Source: JAIBJN01 sp963811635 (GTDB taxonomy: Bacteria > Actinomycetota > Thermoleophilia > Gaiellales > Gaiellaceae). Taken from it: a DNA stretch of 64,000 bases. Shown here piece by piece: positions 1-10,290 of this stretch. Position 1 is the stretch's first letter, and each line of letters starts with the position of its first letter. The stretch spans positions 124,001-188,000 of the forward strand of contig CAWESB010000015.1 in the NCBI GenBank assembly GCA_963811635.1, given 5' to 3'. The notes under the pieces are model-generated. The model saw nothing but the letters and a program-made list of their open reading frames with translations, did no database searches and was not told where the DNA came from. The position numbers and the translations under genes are program-made.

Positions 1-553
1 CGCCGGCGTAGAGACCGAGACGCGCGCCGGAGCGCTCGAGCAGCATCCGCACGGCCGTGCCCTTGTGGGCCTCTACGAGCGGCCGGATCTCCAGCACCTT
101 GCGTCCCCAGCGGGCGTCGAGCCCGGCGTCCCGCGCCTGCTCGGCCACACGCTCGAGCTCGACGAGGGCGGCGCGCTCGTCCTCGGCCTCGCGGTAGTGG
201 TAGGTGAGCGACAGGCCCTTGTCCTCGACCGGCAGGGCGACCGTGTCGCGGAAGCGGGCAACCGCTTCGGCCAGCCCGGCGGCGCTCGGGTCGAGCTCGA
301 GGCCATGGTTGCCGACGAACACGATCCCGTCGACGTCGACGAGCTGCCGGGCGTCCTCGCCGGCCCGGCCGCTGACGCAGGCGACGAGGAGATAGCCGCC
401 CGCCAGGCGGGCGAGCTCGGCCTTCGTCTCGGCCGGCACGGCGGCGAGCTCGGGCCGGGCCACGATCGGCGCGAGCGTCCCGTCGACGTCGAAGACGAGC
501 GCGCTCCGACCGGGCGCCCGCGCGAGGGGAGCGAGGAGCTCTGGGGTCTCCAC
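1..553 (-). CDS. otsB: Trehalose-6-phosphate phosphatase, C-terminus cut by window edge
   Basis: HAD-superfamily phosphatase that removes phosphate from trehalose-6-phosphate in the OtsA/OtsB route to trehalose. The reading frame is open from a GTG at 551-553 to the window edge, giving 184 residues. Near the N-terminus the HAD nucleophile motif DVDGTLAPI is visible, followed by the second HAD Ser motif in ACVSGRAGED and by VGNHGLEL, which is characteristic of OtsB. The Lys region (RPLVEAHKGTAV) is present near the edge; the last Asp motif lies outside the window. The gene is transcribed divergently from the TauE-like pair, 19 bases away. The start is inferred, since no good ribosome site is visible. 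The opposite-strand open frame here is a shadow. Family assignment is confident. Confidence 0.86.
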   Translation of the reverse strand, partial: METPELLAPLARAPGRSALVFDVDGTLAPIVARPELAAVPAETKAELARLAGGYLLVACVSGRAGEDARQLVDVDGIVFVGNHGLELDPSAAGLAEAVARFRDTVALPVEDKGLSLTYHYREAEDERAALVELERVAEQARDAGLDARWGRKVLEIRPLVEAHKGTAVRMLLERSGARLGLYAG

Positions 554-560
554 CGGCGCT

Positions 561-566
561 TAGGAT
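561..566 (+). promoter_or_regulatory. TANNNT -10 box, leaderless-type, for the TauE-like gene
   Basis: TAGGAT is followed by six bases and then the GTG start at 573. No Shine-Dalgarno sequence is present. This matches the actinobacterial leaderless arrangement, in which transcription starts at the first base of the start codon. Confidence 0.5.
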
Positions 567-572
567 AGGGCC

Positions 573-938
573 GTGCCGGTGAAACGGACGCTGGTGGCGC
601 TCGTCGGCATCGGCGTCGTGTCGGGCTTCTTGAGTGCGCTCTTCGGGGTCGGGGGAGGCGTCGTCGTCGTCCCGGCCCTGGTGCTGCTGCTCGGCTACGG
701 CCCCAGGGTCGCTACCGGAACCTCGCTCGCGGCGATCGGGATCACCGCGCTCGCGGGGGCGTTCTCCTTCTCGCTCTTCGACCATGTGCACTGGGACTCG
801 GCCGCGCTTGTCGGGTTTCCTGCCCTGGTCGGCTCGATCGCGGGCGTGCGGCTGCAGCATCGCCTTTCGTCGCGCTTCCTGACCCGTCTGTTCGCCGGCT
901 TCCTCGTCGTCATCGCCGCCCTCCTCGTCATCGAGTGA
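573..938 (+). CDS. TauE/SafE (TSUP) family half-size membrane permease, first of pair
   Basis: A 121-residue integral membrane protein of the TSUP family, which exports sulfite, sulfoacetate and related anions or moves sulfur compounds. It has about four hydrophobic segments. The conserved glycine-rich TSUP repeat, SALFGVGGGVVVVPAL, is near residues 20-37, and ATGTSLAAI follows. A usual TSUP protein is about 250 residues with two such repeats, so this is one repeat only. The GTG start at 573 is set by a TAGGAT box six bases upstream. The stop overlaps the GTG start of the next gene, which carries the second repeat, so the two products probably assemble as one transporter. Substrate is unknown. 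Confidence 0.82.
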   Translation: MPVKRTLVALVGIGVVSGFLSALFGVGGGVVVVPALVLLLGYGPRVATGTSLAAIGITALAGAFSFSLFDHVHWDSAALVGFPALVGSIAGVRLQHRLSSRFLTRLFAGFLVVIAALLVIE

Positions 939-1309
939 GCACGACGACCGTCATCGCCGCGCTCGTCCTGGGCCTCGGCGCCGGCATCCTCTCCGGGCTC
1001 TTCGGCGTGGGCGGCGGGACCCTCTTCGTCCCCACCCTCGTGCTGGTCGTAGGGCTCGACCAGCTCGATGCCCAGTCGACCTCGCTCGCGGCGATGATCC
1101 CGGTGATCGTCTTCGGCGCCTGGCAGCAGCACCGGGCGGGCAATGTGCGCCTGCGGACGGGGCTTGCGATCGGCCTTTTTTCGGTGCTCGGGGTCGCCGC
1201 CGGCGCCGTCCTGGCCACGTCACTGCCCGAGGACGTCCTCAGAACGCTGTTCGCGGCGTTCCTGCTCCTCGTCGCCGCGCAGCTCGTCTGGACGACACGC
1301 ACGCGCTGA
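935..1309 (+). CDS. TauE/SafE (TSUP) family half-size membrane permease, second of pair
   Basis: A 124-residue membrane protein with a single TSUP repeat. SGLFGVGGGTLFVPTL sits near residues 20-35 and QSTSLAAMIP follows, with three further hydrophobic segments. The GTG start overlaps the TGA of the upstream half-transporter (GTGA), which implies translational coupling and matched amounts. Together the two make a protein of normal TSUP length, so the likely functional unit is a heterodimer. No frameshift is needed to explain the split, because both halves have clean starts and stops. Substrate is not identifiable from sequence. Confidence 0.82.
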   Translation: MSTTTVIAALVLGLGAGILSGLFGVGGGTLFVPTLVLVVGLDQLDAQSTSLAAMIPVIVFGAWQQHRAGNVRLRTGLAIGLFSVLGVAAGAVLATSLPEDVLRTLFAAFLLLVAAQLVWTTRTR

Positions 1310-1336
1310 CCCCCTCGTCAAGCGCCCGCCCGGGCC

Positions 1337-1342
1337 GATAAT
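1337..1342 (+). promoter_or_regulatory. GATAAT -10 box, leaderless-type, for the M23 peptidase gene
   Basis: GATAAT lies six bases before the ATG at 1349, with no ribosome binding site between them. The spacing suits a leaderless transcript. Confidence 0.45.
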
Positions 1343-1348
1343 CTCCTG

Positions 1349-2752
1349 ATGGTGAGCCACCGCGTCGTCCAAGCGGCGGTCGTTGCGCTGACGGTTCTCG
1401 CCCTGGGGGCGTCTGCGGCTGCCCAGAGTGCCCCCAGCTCGTCCGCGAGGGCGATCGGCGTGCGTGTCGTCCTCCCGGACGGGAAGGGAGGAGTCGTCGC
1501 GTCGGTCACCGCGCCGCCTGCGGACAGCGCGAGGGTTGGCGGCTGGACATTTGGCGGCGGCGCCGTCGACACCGGCCTGGTCTCGGCCTCGGGTCGCACC
1601 GGCGCCGGCAGCAACGGGTCGACGGCGAACGGCAGCGCCACCGTGCAGTCAGTCTCGCTTTTCGGCGGCGAGATCACGGTGGACGGCGTCTTCGCCAAGG
1701 CGGGCGCGCACGCGTTCGGGAGCGGCGCAAGCGGGACGCTCGCCTCCTCGTCGCTCTCGAACCTCGTCGTCCTCGGCAAGTCGGTCCGGGCCGCCGACAA
1801 CGCCCGGTTCGCGCTGGGCGACTGGGGTTACGCCGTCACGCTCGAGAAGGCGGTCGTCCGCAGCGGCGGCGCTCGGCTCGGCTACCGCGGCTTCGTCACC
1901 GGGCTCCACGTCGTCCTCACCGCCGAGCACGCCGGCCTCCCGCCCGGCACGGAGATCATGATCGGCTACGCCGAGGCCGCGGCGAGCGCGCCCAAGCCGA
2001 AGCCCGCGCCCCCGCCGAAGCCCCAGCCCGAGAACAGGCCCCCGATGGAGCCGCCGTCGCCCTTCACTCCGACGGTGCCGCCGACCGTGCGCACGCCTCC
2101 GCCCAACGTCGAGCCCAAGCTGACGGCCGCGGGCTACGTCTTCCCGATCTACGGGCCGGCCTCCACGTCCGACAGCTTCGGCGCCCCGCGGACGACCACC
2201 TGGCACCACGGCGTCGACATCTTCGCCGCGCTCGGCGCGCCGGTCCTGGCCGTCGCCGACGGGACGCTCTTCAACGTCGGCTGGAACGACGTCGGCGGCA
2301 ACCGCCTCTGGGTGCGGGACGGCGCCGGCAACGAGTTCTACTACGCGCACCTCTCCGCCTACTCGCCGCTCGCCAAGGAGAACGCCCGGGTGAAGGCGGG
2401 CGACGTGATCGGGTTCGTCGGGACGACCGGCGATGCCGCAGGCACGCCACCGCACCTTCACTTCGAGATCCACCCGAGGGAGCTGCTGTGGATGGGCTAC
2501 GACGGGGCCATCGACCCGTACCCATACCTGGCGGCGTGGCTGCGCCTCGACGATCTCGCCTTCGGCTCCTGGTCGCCCGAGCCGGGCCGCGCCCCCCTGG
2601 CCGGCGCCGTGCTCCTGCAGGCCGATGACATCTCGACCCTCTCAGGCCTCGGAGACGACACGCTCGGGTCGTACCTGATCGTCCCGAAGCTCTTCGGGGA
2701 AGCGCCACCAGGCCCCGTCATCGTCGGGGCTGATCCGGGCTTCAGCGGCTAG
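1349..2752 (+). CDS. Secreted M23-family metallopeptidase (LytM-type)
   Basis: Predicted exported zinc endopeptidase acting on peptidoglycan. Residues 1-26 form a signal peptide ending ASAAAQ. Residues about 30-215 are a glycine- and valine-rich domain I do not recognise, and residues about 215-255 are a Pro/Lys-rich linker. The M23 fold covers about 262-400: WHHGVDIFA near residue 284 supplies the first His and the Asp metal ligands, and HLHFEIH near 370 supplies the catalytic and last metal His. All key residues are present, so it is likely active rather than a degenerate activator. At 467 residues it is longer than minimal LytM because of the N-terminal domain. It is monocistronic, converging with the YtxH-like gene. 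Confidence 0.85.
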   Translation: MVSHRVVQAAVVALTVLALGASAAAQSAPSSSARAIGVRVVLPDGKGGVVASVTAPPADSARVGGWTFGGGAVDTGLVSASGRTGAGSNGSTANGSATVQSVSLFGGEITVDGVFAKAGAHAFGSGASGTLASSSLSNLVVLGKSVRAADNARFALGDWGYAVTLEKAVVRSGGARLGYRGFVTGLHVVLTAEHAGLPPGTEIMIGYAEAAASAPKPKPAPPPKPQPENRPPMEPPSPFTPTVPPTVRTPPPNVEPKLTAAGYVFPIYGPASTSDSFGAPRTTTWHHGVDIFAALGAPVLAVADGTLFNVGWNDVGGNRLWVRDGAGNEFYYAHLSAYSPLAKENARVKAGDVIGFVGTTGDAAGTPPHLHFEIHPRELLWMGYDGAIDPYPYLAAWLRLDDLAFGSWSPEPGRAPLAGAVLLQADDISTLSGLGDDTLGSYLIVPKLFGEAPPGPVIVGADPGFSG

Positions 2753-2764
2753 CGCCGCGCACGC

Positions 2765-3169
2765 CTAGTTCTCGTTCGAGCGGTACTCGAAGGGCTCGTC
2801 GGGGCCGAGAACCTTGTCCTTGACCCACTTGCGCGTCTCCGGGCCCGTTGCCGGGTTGAAGAGGACGCCGAGCGTGATCCCCACCAGGAGCAGCGTGAAG
2901 TTCCGCTTCGTGTGCGTCTCCTTGCCCTGGACGCGCTCGCCGGCCTTGCGCAGTTCCTCGACGGCCTTCTTGAGCTCGGACTGGAGATCCTTGTCCCCCG
3001 CCACGCGGGTCGCGAGCGCGGTCGCGCCGCGGTTCCCGAGGAGGTCGTCGTAGATGGTCCGCGCCGACGCGTAGGCGTTCTTCACGTGCTCGTGCAGCTC
3101 GTCGTCCCGCGCGATGCGGTCGACGTACGGCCTTGCCGTGTCCACTGCCTCGTAGACCTTGTCCTTCAT
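2765..3169 (-). CDS. YtxH-like small membrane protein
   Basis: A 134-residue protein. The N-terminal 85 residues are charged and helical (many Lys, Glu, Arg). One transmembrane segment follows near residues 90-106, and the next stretch, FNPATGPETRKWV, resembles the post-membrane motif of YtxH general-stress proteins. No catalytic motif is visible. It lies downstream of the convergent M23 gene, and its start faces the 3' end of lon about 30 bases away, so it could belong to the Hsp20-Lon stress unit on the same strand. Function is unknown; a stress-related membrane role is inference from family resemblance and context. Confidence 0.7.
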   Translation of the reverse strand: MKDKVYEAVDTARPYVDRIARDDELHEHVKNAYASARTIYDDLLGNRGATALATRVAGDKDLQSELKKAVEELRKAGERVQGKETHTKRNFTLLLVGITLGVLFNPATGPETRKWVKDKVLGPDEPFEYRSNEN

Positions 3170-3201
3170 CGTCGTCCTTTCGTCGTGGTTCGCGGGATTA
3201 T

Positions 3202-5579
<2,378 letters not shown>

Positions 5580-5583
<4 letters not shown>

Positions 5584-6017
5584 TCGGTCTCACCTCCGGT
5601 CACGGGAACGCGGACCGGCCCGGGCTGGCGCCGCTTCAGCGGCAGGGCGATCGTGAGCAGACCGTTCTGGTAGCTCGCCTCGGCGGCCTCGGCGTCGAAA
5701 CCATCGCCGATGGCGATCCGGCGCTCGAAGGGGCCGTAGTCGACCTCGATGTGCTCGTAGCGGCGGCCGTCGCCCTGCGGGCGCTGCCGGCGGCCCGAGA
5801 TGACGAGGACGCCGTCGTTGATCGCCAGCTCGACCTCGGACGGGTCGATGCCCGGCAGCTCGGCCGCGACGTGCAGGGTCGGGGGGTTCTCGGTCCGGTA
5901 CACGTCCACCCGCGGGCGGAACCCGAGGCGGCGCGGCGCCAGGCGGTGATACCAGAGGTCGGCGAAGAGCTCTTCCATCTCGCTCGTCAGCCGGTCGATC
6001 TCCTTGCGTGGGGTCAT
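5580..6017 (-). CDS. Hsp20/alpha-crystallin family small heat-shock protein
   Basis: ATP-independent holdase that binds unfolding proteins. The 145-residue product has a short N-terminal arm and an alpha-crystallin domain from about residue 38 to 130. HVAAELPGIDPSEVEL and the terminal strand motif NGLLTIALPL are both recognisable, followed by a C-terminal tail. A longer open frame begins at 6155, but the ATG at 6017 is preferred because it lies six bases after a TACGAT box and the extra N-terminal residues are unlike the family. Its stop overlaps the lon start, so refolding and degradation capacities are expressed together. No HspR-type inverted repeat was found upstream. Confidence 0.93.
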
Positions 6018-6023
6018 GCGAGA

Positions 6024-6029
6024 ATCGTA
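6024..6029 (-). promoter_or_regulatory. TANNNT -10 box, leaderless-type, for hsp20-lon
   Basis: On the minus strand TACGAT is followed by six bases and the ATG of the Hsp20 gene. This supports the short start over the longer open frame. Confidence 0.5.
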
Positions 6030-6032
6030 GCC

Positions 6033-6161
6033 ATGGAACGCTTTCTCAAAGCGGGCGGAGCGGGAGCCGTGCTCCTGGCCTACCTCTGGGTGGCCGCCGT
6101 GCACCACGCGCCCCGCGTGCGCGCGCGAAAAGCCGCGCGCAGGGCCGCCCGGCATTCCTAG
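6033..6161 (+). CDS. Possible 42-residue membrane microprotein
   Basis: A short open frame from ATG at 6033 encodes one hydrophobic stretch (AGAVLLAYLWVAAVHHA) followed by an Arg/Ala-rich basic tail. It sits divergently to hsp20, and its first codons lie antisense to that gene's upstream region. I see no clear ribosome binding site, so the call rests only on the membrane-then-basic pattern. It could be chance coding in GC-rich DNA. Confidence 0.28.
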   Translation: MERFLKAGGAGAVLLAYLWVAAVHHAPRVRARKAARRAARHS

Positions 6162-6173
6162 AGCTCTCCGCCT

Positions 6174-6202
6174 TTGACAGCTTCGGTAGTGACTGCTAAC
6201 TA
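6174..6202 (+). promoter_or_regulatory. Near-consensus housekeeping promoter for the MMPL gene
   Basis: TTGACA at 6174-6179, a 17-base spacer and TAACTA at 6197-6202 form an almost perfect sigma-70 type promoter, unusual in this GC-rich window. A GGAG at about 6210 precedes the ATG at 6224, so this transcript has a leader of roughly 15 bases. Confidence 0.7.
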
Positions 6203-6223
6203 TGCAGCCGGAGCGATGAGCTG

Positions 6224-8410
6224 ATGGAGCGCTGGACGCGCAACATGATCCGCTACCGCTGGGCCGTCGTCGCGGTGTGGGCGGTGGTCTTCGTCGTCTC
6301 GGCGGCGGCCATGTCGGGCCTCTCCGACCTGCTGACGAACCGCTTCACGCTGCCGGGGACCGACACCCATCGCGCCGAGACGATCCTCGAGGACCACTTC
6401 GGCCAGAAGACGACCGGCTCGTTCACGATCGTCGTGCGGGGCGAGCCCGGCTCCGCGGAGGAGCTCGTCGGCCCCGTCCAGGACGCGGCCGCCAGGGCCG
6501 CCGAGGAGCTGCCGACCTCGCAGGTGGCGGCGGTGCAGCCGATCTCCGATGCCGTCGTGACCGCGCTGATCGTCTCGAACCTCGAGCCGGCCGAGGCCAA
6601 GGGCTACACCGACGCCATGCGGACGGCCGCCGGGGAGATCTCCGGTGCGGAGGTCTTCGTCTCCGGCCAGGCGGCGATCGAGCACGACCTCGACCCCGTC
6701 TTCGCGGAGGACCTCAAGGTCGGCGAGCTCTTCATCGCCATCCCGATCGCGTTGCTGATCCTCGTCTTCGTCTTCGGGACGCTGGCCTTCCTGCTCCCGT
6801 TCGTCTTCGCCGCGGCCGCGATCCCGACGACGCTCGGGATCATCTGGATCTTCGCCAACTTCATGGAGCTGACGACCTACCTGCAGAACCTCGTCATGCT
6901 CATCGGCTTCGGAATCGCCATCGACTATTCGCTCCTCGTCGTCTACCGCTACCGCGAGGAGCTGCGGAAGGCGAGCTCGAAGGAGGACGCGATCGTGCGG
7001 ACGATGGAGACCGCAGGGCGCGCGGTCGTCTTCTCGGGGTCGGCCGTCGGCATCGGCCTGGCGCTCATGCTCTTCATGCCGCTGCCCTTCATGCGCGGCT
7101 TCGGCATCGGCGGCCTCGTCATCCCGCTCGTCTCCGTCGTGTGTGCGCTGACGCTTCTCCCCGTGCTCCTCTACTTCCTCGCGGCCAAGCTCGACGGCGT
7201 GCGCCTGATCCCCAAGCGGATCGTCGAACGGCGCGAGGACGCCGGCCAAAACATGTGGGTGCGGCTCTCCCGCGTGATCATGAAGCGCCCCGCCGTCTTC
7301 GCGGCCGGAACGACGGCCTTCCTGGTCCTGCTCGCCCTGCCGGTTTTCACCATGCAGGTCGGGCCCGGGTCGAACGAGGGGATCCCCCAGGACCTCGAGG
7401 GGATCGAGGGTCTCAACATCGTCTCGGACGAGCTCGGCGACGGGGCGCTCGCGCCGACGGCGATCGTGATCGACACCGGCGGCCCGAACGGCCTGCAGGA
7501 GCCCGCGGTCCAGTCCTCGCTCGCGCGGCTGCAGGAGGACCTCGCCGCAGACCCCGAGGTCGCGCGCGTCGCGTTCGACCCCGAGAGCCCGCAGAGCGTC
7601 GACCCGACCGGGCAGTACCTGCACCTCGAGGTGACGGGCGACAGCGAGTACGGCGTGCCCGCGGCGCTCGAGTTCGTCGACCGGCTCCGCGACGAGATCG
7701 TCCCCGCGGCGGGCTTCCCCGACGACGTCGACGTCTTTGCGGGAGGCGGTCCGCCGGGCGGGAAGGACTTCCTTGACCTCACGTACGGCGCCTTCCCGTG
7801 GCTCGTGCTCGCCGTGCTCCTCCTGACCTACGTCCTGCTGCTTCGCGCGTTCCGGTCGGTGCTGATCCCGCTGAAGGCGATCATCCTCAACCTGCTCTCG
7901 ATCGGGGCCGCCTACGGGCTGCTGGTCATCTTCTTCAAATGGGGCGCGGCCGACTGGTTCGGGCTCATCTCCTTCGATCAGATCGAGGGCTGGATCCCGG
8001 TCTTCGTCTTCGCCATGGTGTTCGGCCTCTCGATGGACTACGAGGTCTTCCTCGTCAGCCGCATGCGCGAGGAGTGGGACGAGAGCCACGACAACGAGCG
8101 CGCGGTCTCGCTCGGGCTCGCCAAGACCGGCCGCATCGTCACCGCGGCGGGCCTGATCATGTTCGCCGCGTTCATGGGCTTCGTCGCCGGCTCGATCGTC
8201 GGGCTGCAGCAGTTCGGCTTCGGCCTCGCGATGGCGATCCTCATCGACGTCACCATCGTCAGGGCCCTGCTCGTGCCCAGCGCGATGGCGCTGTTCGGGC
8301 GCTGGAACTGGTGGCTGCCGGACGGCGTGGCGAAGGTCTTCCGCGTGCAGCCTTCGCCCCTGCAGCCGAAGGCGACCCGCACGCCTGCGCCGACGGCGAC
8401 CGGCCGCTAG
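6224..8410 (+). CDS. MMPL-family RND transporter
   Basis: A 728-residue polytopic inner-membrane exporter of the MMPL/RND superfamily, which in actinobacteria typically moves lipids or hydrophobic compounds using the proton gradient. Topology follows the family: one N-terminal helix, a large extracytoplasmic domain (about 40-170), a helix cluster (about 170-330), a second soluble domain (about 370-510) and a second helix cluster (about 520-700). The intramembrane acidic motif IGFGIAIDYSLLVVYR is in the first cluster, and VFGLSMDYEVFLVSRMREEW in the second. The C-terminus is short and Pro/Thr-rich. It has its own strong promoter and no adjacent periplasmic adaptor. The cargo cannot be told from sequence. 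Confidence 0.92.
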   Translation: MERWTRNMIRYRWAVVAVWAVVFVVSAAAMSGLSDLLTNRFTLPGTDTHRAETILEDHFGQKTTGSFTIVVRGEPGSAEELVGPVQDAAARAAEELPTSQVAAVQPISDAVVTALIVSNLEPAEAKGYTDAMRTAAGEISGAEVFVSGQAAIEHDLDPVFAEDLKVGELFIAIPIALLILVFVFGTLAFLLPFVFAAAAIPTTLGIIWIFANFMELTTYLQNLVMLIGFGIAIDYSLLVVYRYREELRKASSKEDAIVRTMETAGRAVVFSGSAVGIGLALMLFMPLPFMRGFGIGGLVIPLVSVVCALTLLPVLLYFLAAKLDGVRLIPKRIVERREDAGQNMWVRLSRVIMKRPAVFAAGTTAFLVLLALPVFTMQVGPGSNEGIPQDLEGIEGLNIVSDELGDGALAPTAIVIDTGGPNGLQEPAVQSSLARLQEDLAADPEVARVAFDPESPQSVDPTGQYLHLEVTGDSEYGVPAALEFVDRLRDEIVPAAGFPDDVDVFAGGGPPGGKDFLDLTYGAFPWLVLAVLLLTYVLLLRAFRSVLIPLKAIILNLLSIGAAYGLLVIFFKWGAADWFGLISFDQIEGWIPVFVFAMVFGLSMDYEVFLVSRMREEWDESHDNERAVSLGLAKTGRIVTAAGLIMFAAFMGFVAGSIVGLQQFGFGLAMAILIDVTIVRALLVPSAMALFGRWNWWLPDGVAKVFRVQPSPLQPKATRTPAPTATGR

Positions 8411-8928
8411 CAGCCGGCGCCGAGCTCGAGCTCGATCCGCTGCGGCGTCGCGCTGCCGTCGGCGTAGACGTCGAGCGGCGCGCAGGCGGGCTCGCGGACG
8501 AGGACGCCGCCCGACCAGAAGGTCACACGGCGGCTCTCGGGTGCGCAGGCGGTGAAGGCGACTGCCTCGTGGCCCTCCGCGAAGCGGATCTCTCCCTGCG
8601 GCAGCGGCCCGTACCCGAGCGAGACCAGGTCGCGGGCCTCCTCCGGCACGCGCACGGTGGCCGTGTGGCCTTCGCGCACGAGCGCCGGAAACTTGTTGCC
8701 GCCGAACTCCTCGGCGGTCGCCGCCGAGGTCGGCCTCGCTCCGCCCACCAGGACGAACGGGCCGGCGACGAGGTTCGCCGGGTCGGCGAACGCGCCCGGG
8801 AACTCGGCGAACGAGCGTGTCGAGCAGTTCTCGACGACTGGCTCGGACGCCGTCTCGAACACGGGCAGGGTCTCCGTCGTCGTGCAGCCGGCCATCAGTA
8901 GGGCGAGCAGGAGGATCGGAGTCCGCAT
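8407..8928 (-). CDS. Predicted lipoprotein of unknown function
   Basis: A 173-residue secreted lipoprotein. Residues 1-14 are a lipoprotein signal with lipobox LMAGC, so Cys15 should be lipidated. The mature part is beta-rich and has three further Cys pairs' worth of residues (near 35, 128, 149 and the final Cys173) that could form disulfides. I do not recognise a domain. The start was placed at 8928 because the signal peptide begins there; the much longer open frame upstream is antisense to the macrodomain and rml genes. It converges with the MMPL gene, their stops overlapping, and lies 57 bases from the divergent macrodomain gene. Confidence 0.72.
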   Translation of the reverse strand: MRTPILLLALLMAGCTTTETLPVFETASEPVVENCSTRSFAEFPGAFADPANLVAGPFVLVGGARPTSAATAEEFGGNKFPALVREGHTATVRVPEEARDLVSLGYGPLPQGEIRFAEGHEAVAFTACAPESRRVTFWSGGVLVREPACAPLDVYADGSATPQRIELELGAGC

Positions 8929-8973
8929 TCGGACGAGGTACACCGTCGCCGGGCCGGTGGTTCCCGGCCGGTC

Positions 8974-8979
8974 TAAGCT
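8974..8979 (+). promoter_or_regulatory. TANNNT -10 box, leaderless-type, for the macrodomain-rml unit
   Basis: TAAGCT is six bases upstream of the GTG start at 8986 and no ribosome binding site intervenes. It may drive the macrodomain gene and, by read-through over 12 bases, rmlA. Confidence 0.5.
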
Positions 8980-8985
8980 TCGGGC

Positions 8986-9477
8986 GTGGAGCTCGAGGTC
9001 GTCAACGGCAACATCGTCGAGCTCGAGGTCGACGCGATCGCGAACGCGGCCAACGACCACCTCTGGATGGGCGCCGGCGTCGCCGGGGCGATCAAGGGTG
9101 CGGGGGGAGCCGAGATCGAGCGGGAGGCGGTGGCGAAGGGCCCGATCGAGATCGGCGACGCGGTCGCGACCGGAGCCGGAAGCCTGCCCGCCCGCCATGT
9201 CATCCACGGCGCCGTCATGGGTCAGGACCTGAGCACGGACGCCGACAAGGTGGCGAGGACGACGAAGCGCGTCCTCGAGGTCGCCGACGAGCTGGGCGCG
9301 CGCAGCGTGGCGCTGCCCGCCTTCGGCACCGGCGTTGGCGGCTTCCCGCTCGAGGAGTGCGCGACGATCATGGTCGCGGAGGCGCGCTCGTACGAGCCCT
9401 CGTCCCTGGAGCGTGTCGTCTTCGCCGTCTACGGCGAGCCGGCCGAGGAAGCGTTCCTCGCCGCTCTCTCCGAGTAG
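8986..9477 (+). CDS. Macrodomain protein (ADP-ribose-binding, probable deacylase or glycohydrolase)
   Basis: A single-domain macro protein of 163 residues, likely cytoplasmic, binding ADP-ribose and possibly hydrolysing O-acetyl-ADP-ribose or ADP-ribosyl adducts. The family landmarks are in order: GNIVELEVDAIANAAN near the N-terminus (Asp and Asn contacting adenine and ribose), the Gly-rich loop GAGVAGAIKGAGG, and the phosphate loop PAFGTGVGGFPLEECA near residues 108-123. The start is GTG at 8986, following a TAAGCT box. It sits 12 bases before rmlA, but no functional link to rhamnose synthesis is known. It differs from phage or defence macrodomains in having no fused partner. Confidence 0.9.
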   Translation: MELEVVNGNIVELEVDAIANAANDHLWMGAGVAGAIKGAGGAEIEREAVAKGPIEIGDAVATGAGSLPARHVIHGAVMGQDLSTDADKVARTTKRVLEVADELGARSVALPAFGTGVGGFPLEECATIMVAEARSYEPSSLERVVFAVYGEPAEEAFLAALSE

Positions 9478-9489
9478 CATCCAGCCGTC

Positions 9490-10290
9490 ATGGAGGGCAG
9501 CGGCATCAGGGCCAGAGGGCTCATCTGCGCGGGTGGGGAGGCGACCCGGCTCCAGGAGCTGACCCGCATCACGAACAAGCACCTGCTGCCGGTGGGCCAC
9601 TGGCCGATGGTCTACTACCCGCTGCAGCTCATGCAGCTGCTCGGTATCCGCGACGTCCTCATCGTCACCGGCCAGGGCCACGCGGGCGACTTCATCGACC
9701 TGCTCGGCGACGGCCGTGTCCAGGAACGCGACGGCGACGGCCTGCTCTTCGACCTCGATCTCACCTACAAGGTGCAGACGGAGCCAGGCGGGATCGCCCA
9801 GGTCGTCGGCATGGCCGAGGCGTTCGCGGGCGGCGAGAGCCTCGTGGTCTGTCTCGGCGACAACATCTTCGAGCATGCCGAGGCCGAGGTCGTGAGCGCG
9901 TGGGCCGAAGATCCCGACGGCGCGCTCATCTTCGTCAAGGAGGTGCCGGATCCCGAGCGCTTCGGCGTGGTCGTCTACGGCGAGGACGGGGCCGTGACCG
10001 ACGTGGTCGAGAAGGCGGGGGTCGTGGACACGCGCTACGAGGCCCCGCCCTCGAACGACGCGGTCGTGGGCCTCTACTGCTACCCGGGCGACGTCTTCGA
10101 GATCATCCGCGGGCTGGCGCCGTCCTCGCGCGGCGAGCTCGAGATCACGGACGTCAACCGCGGGTACGCGGAGCAGGGGCGGCTGCGGTCGGCACGCGTC
10201 AGCGGCTGGTGGCGCGACGCGGGGACGCACGAGGCGCTCGGCCGTATCGGCAACCTGATCGACGAGACGGGGGCGAACAAGCCCGCGTGA
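9490..10290 (+). CDS. rmlA: Glucose-1-phosphate thymidylyltransferase-type nucleotidyltransferase
   Basis: Catalyses the first step of dTDP-L-rhamnose synthesis, dTTP plus glucose-1-phosphate to dTDP-glucose. The 266-residue protein has the nucleotidyltransferase signature ICAGGEATRLQELTRITNKHLLPV at the N-terminus (here shown in parts: AGGEATRL, then NKHLLPV), LGDNIFEH with the metal-binding Asp near residue 121, and a GWWRDAGTHEAL C-terminal motif. The usual GGSGTRL loop is changed to GGEATRL, and the protein is about 25 residues shorter than E. coli RmlA, but the neighbourhood (rmlC, rmlD, rmlB) supports the assignment. Its stop overlaps the rmlC start. Confidence 0.88.
   Translation: MEGSGIRARGLICAGGEATRLQELTRITNKHLLPVGHWPMVYYPLQLMQLLGIRDVLIVTGQGHAGDFIDLLGDGRVQERDGDGLLFDLDLTYKVQTEPGGIAQVVGMAEAFAGGESLVVCLGDNIFEHAEAEVVSAWAEDPDGALIFVKEVPDPERFGVVVYGEDGAVTDVVEKAGVVDTRYEAPPSNDAVVGLYCYPGDVFEIIRGLAPSSRGELEITDVNRGYAEQGRLRSARVSGWWRDAGTHEALGRIGNLIDETGANKPA

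Noticed and set aside
65..568. Plus-strand open frame over the first 568 bases
   Set aside because: It is antisense to the trehalose-phosphatase reading frame, which carries real motifs.
6018..6200. HspR (HAIR) operator upstream of hsp20
   Set aside because: No CTTGAGT-N7-ACTCAAG inverted repeat is present.
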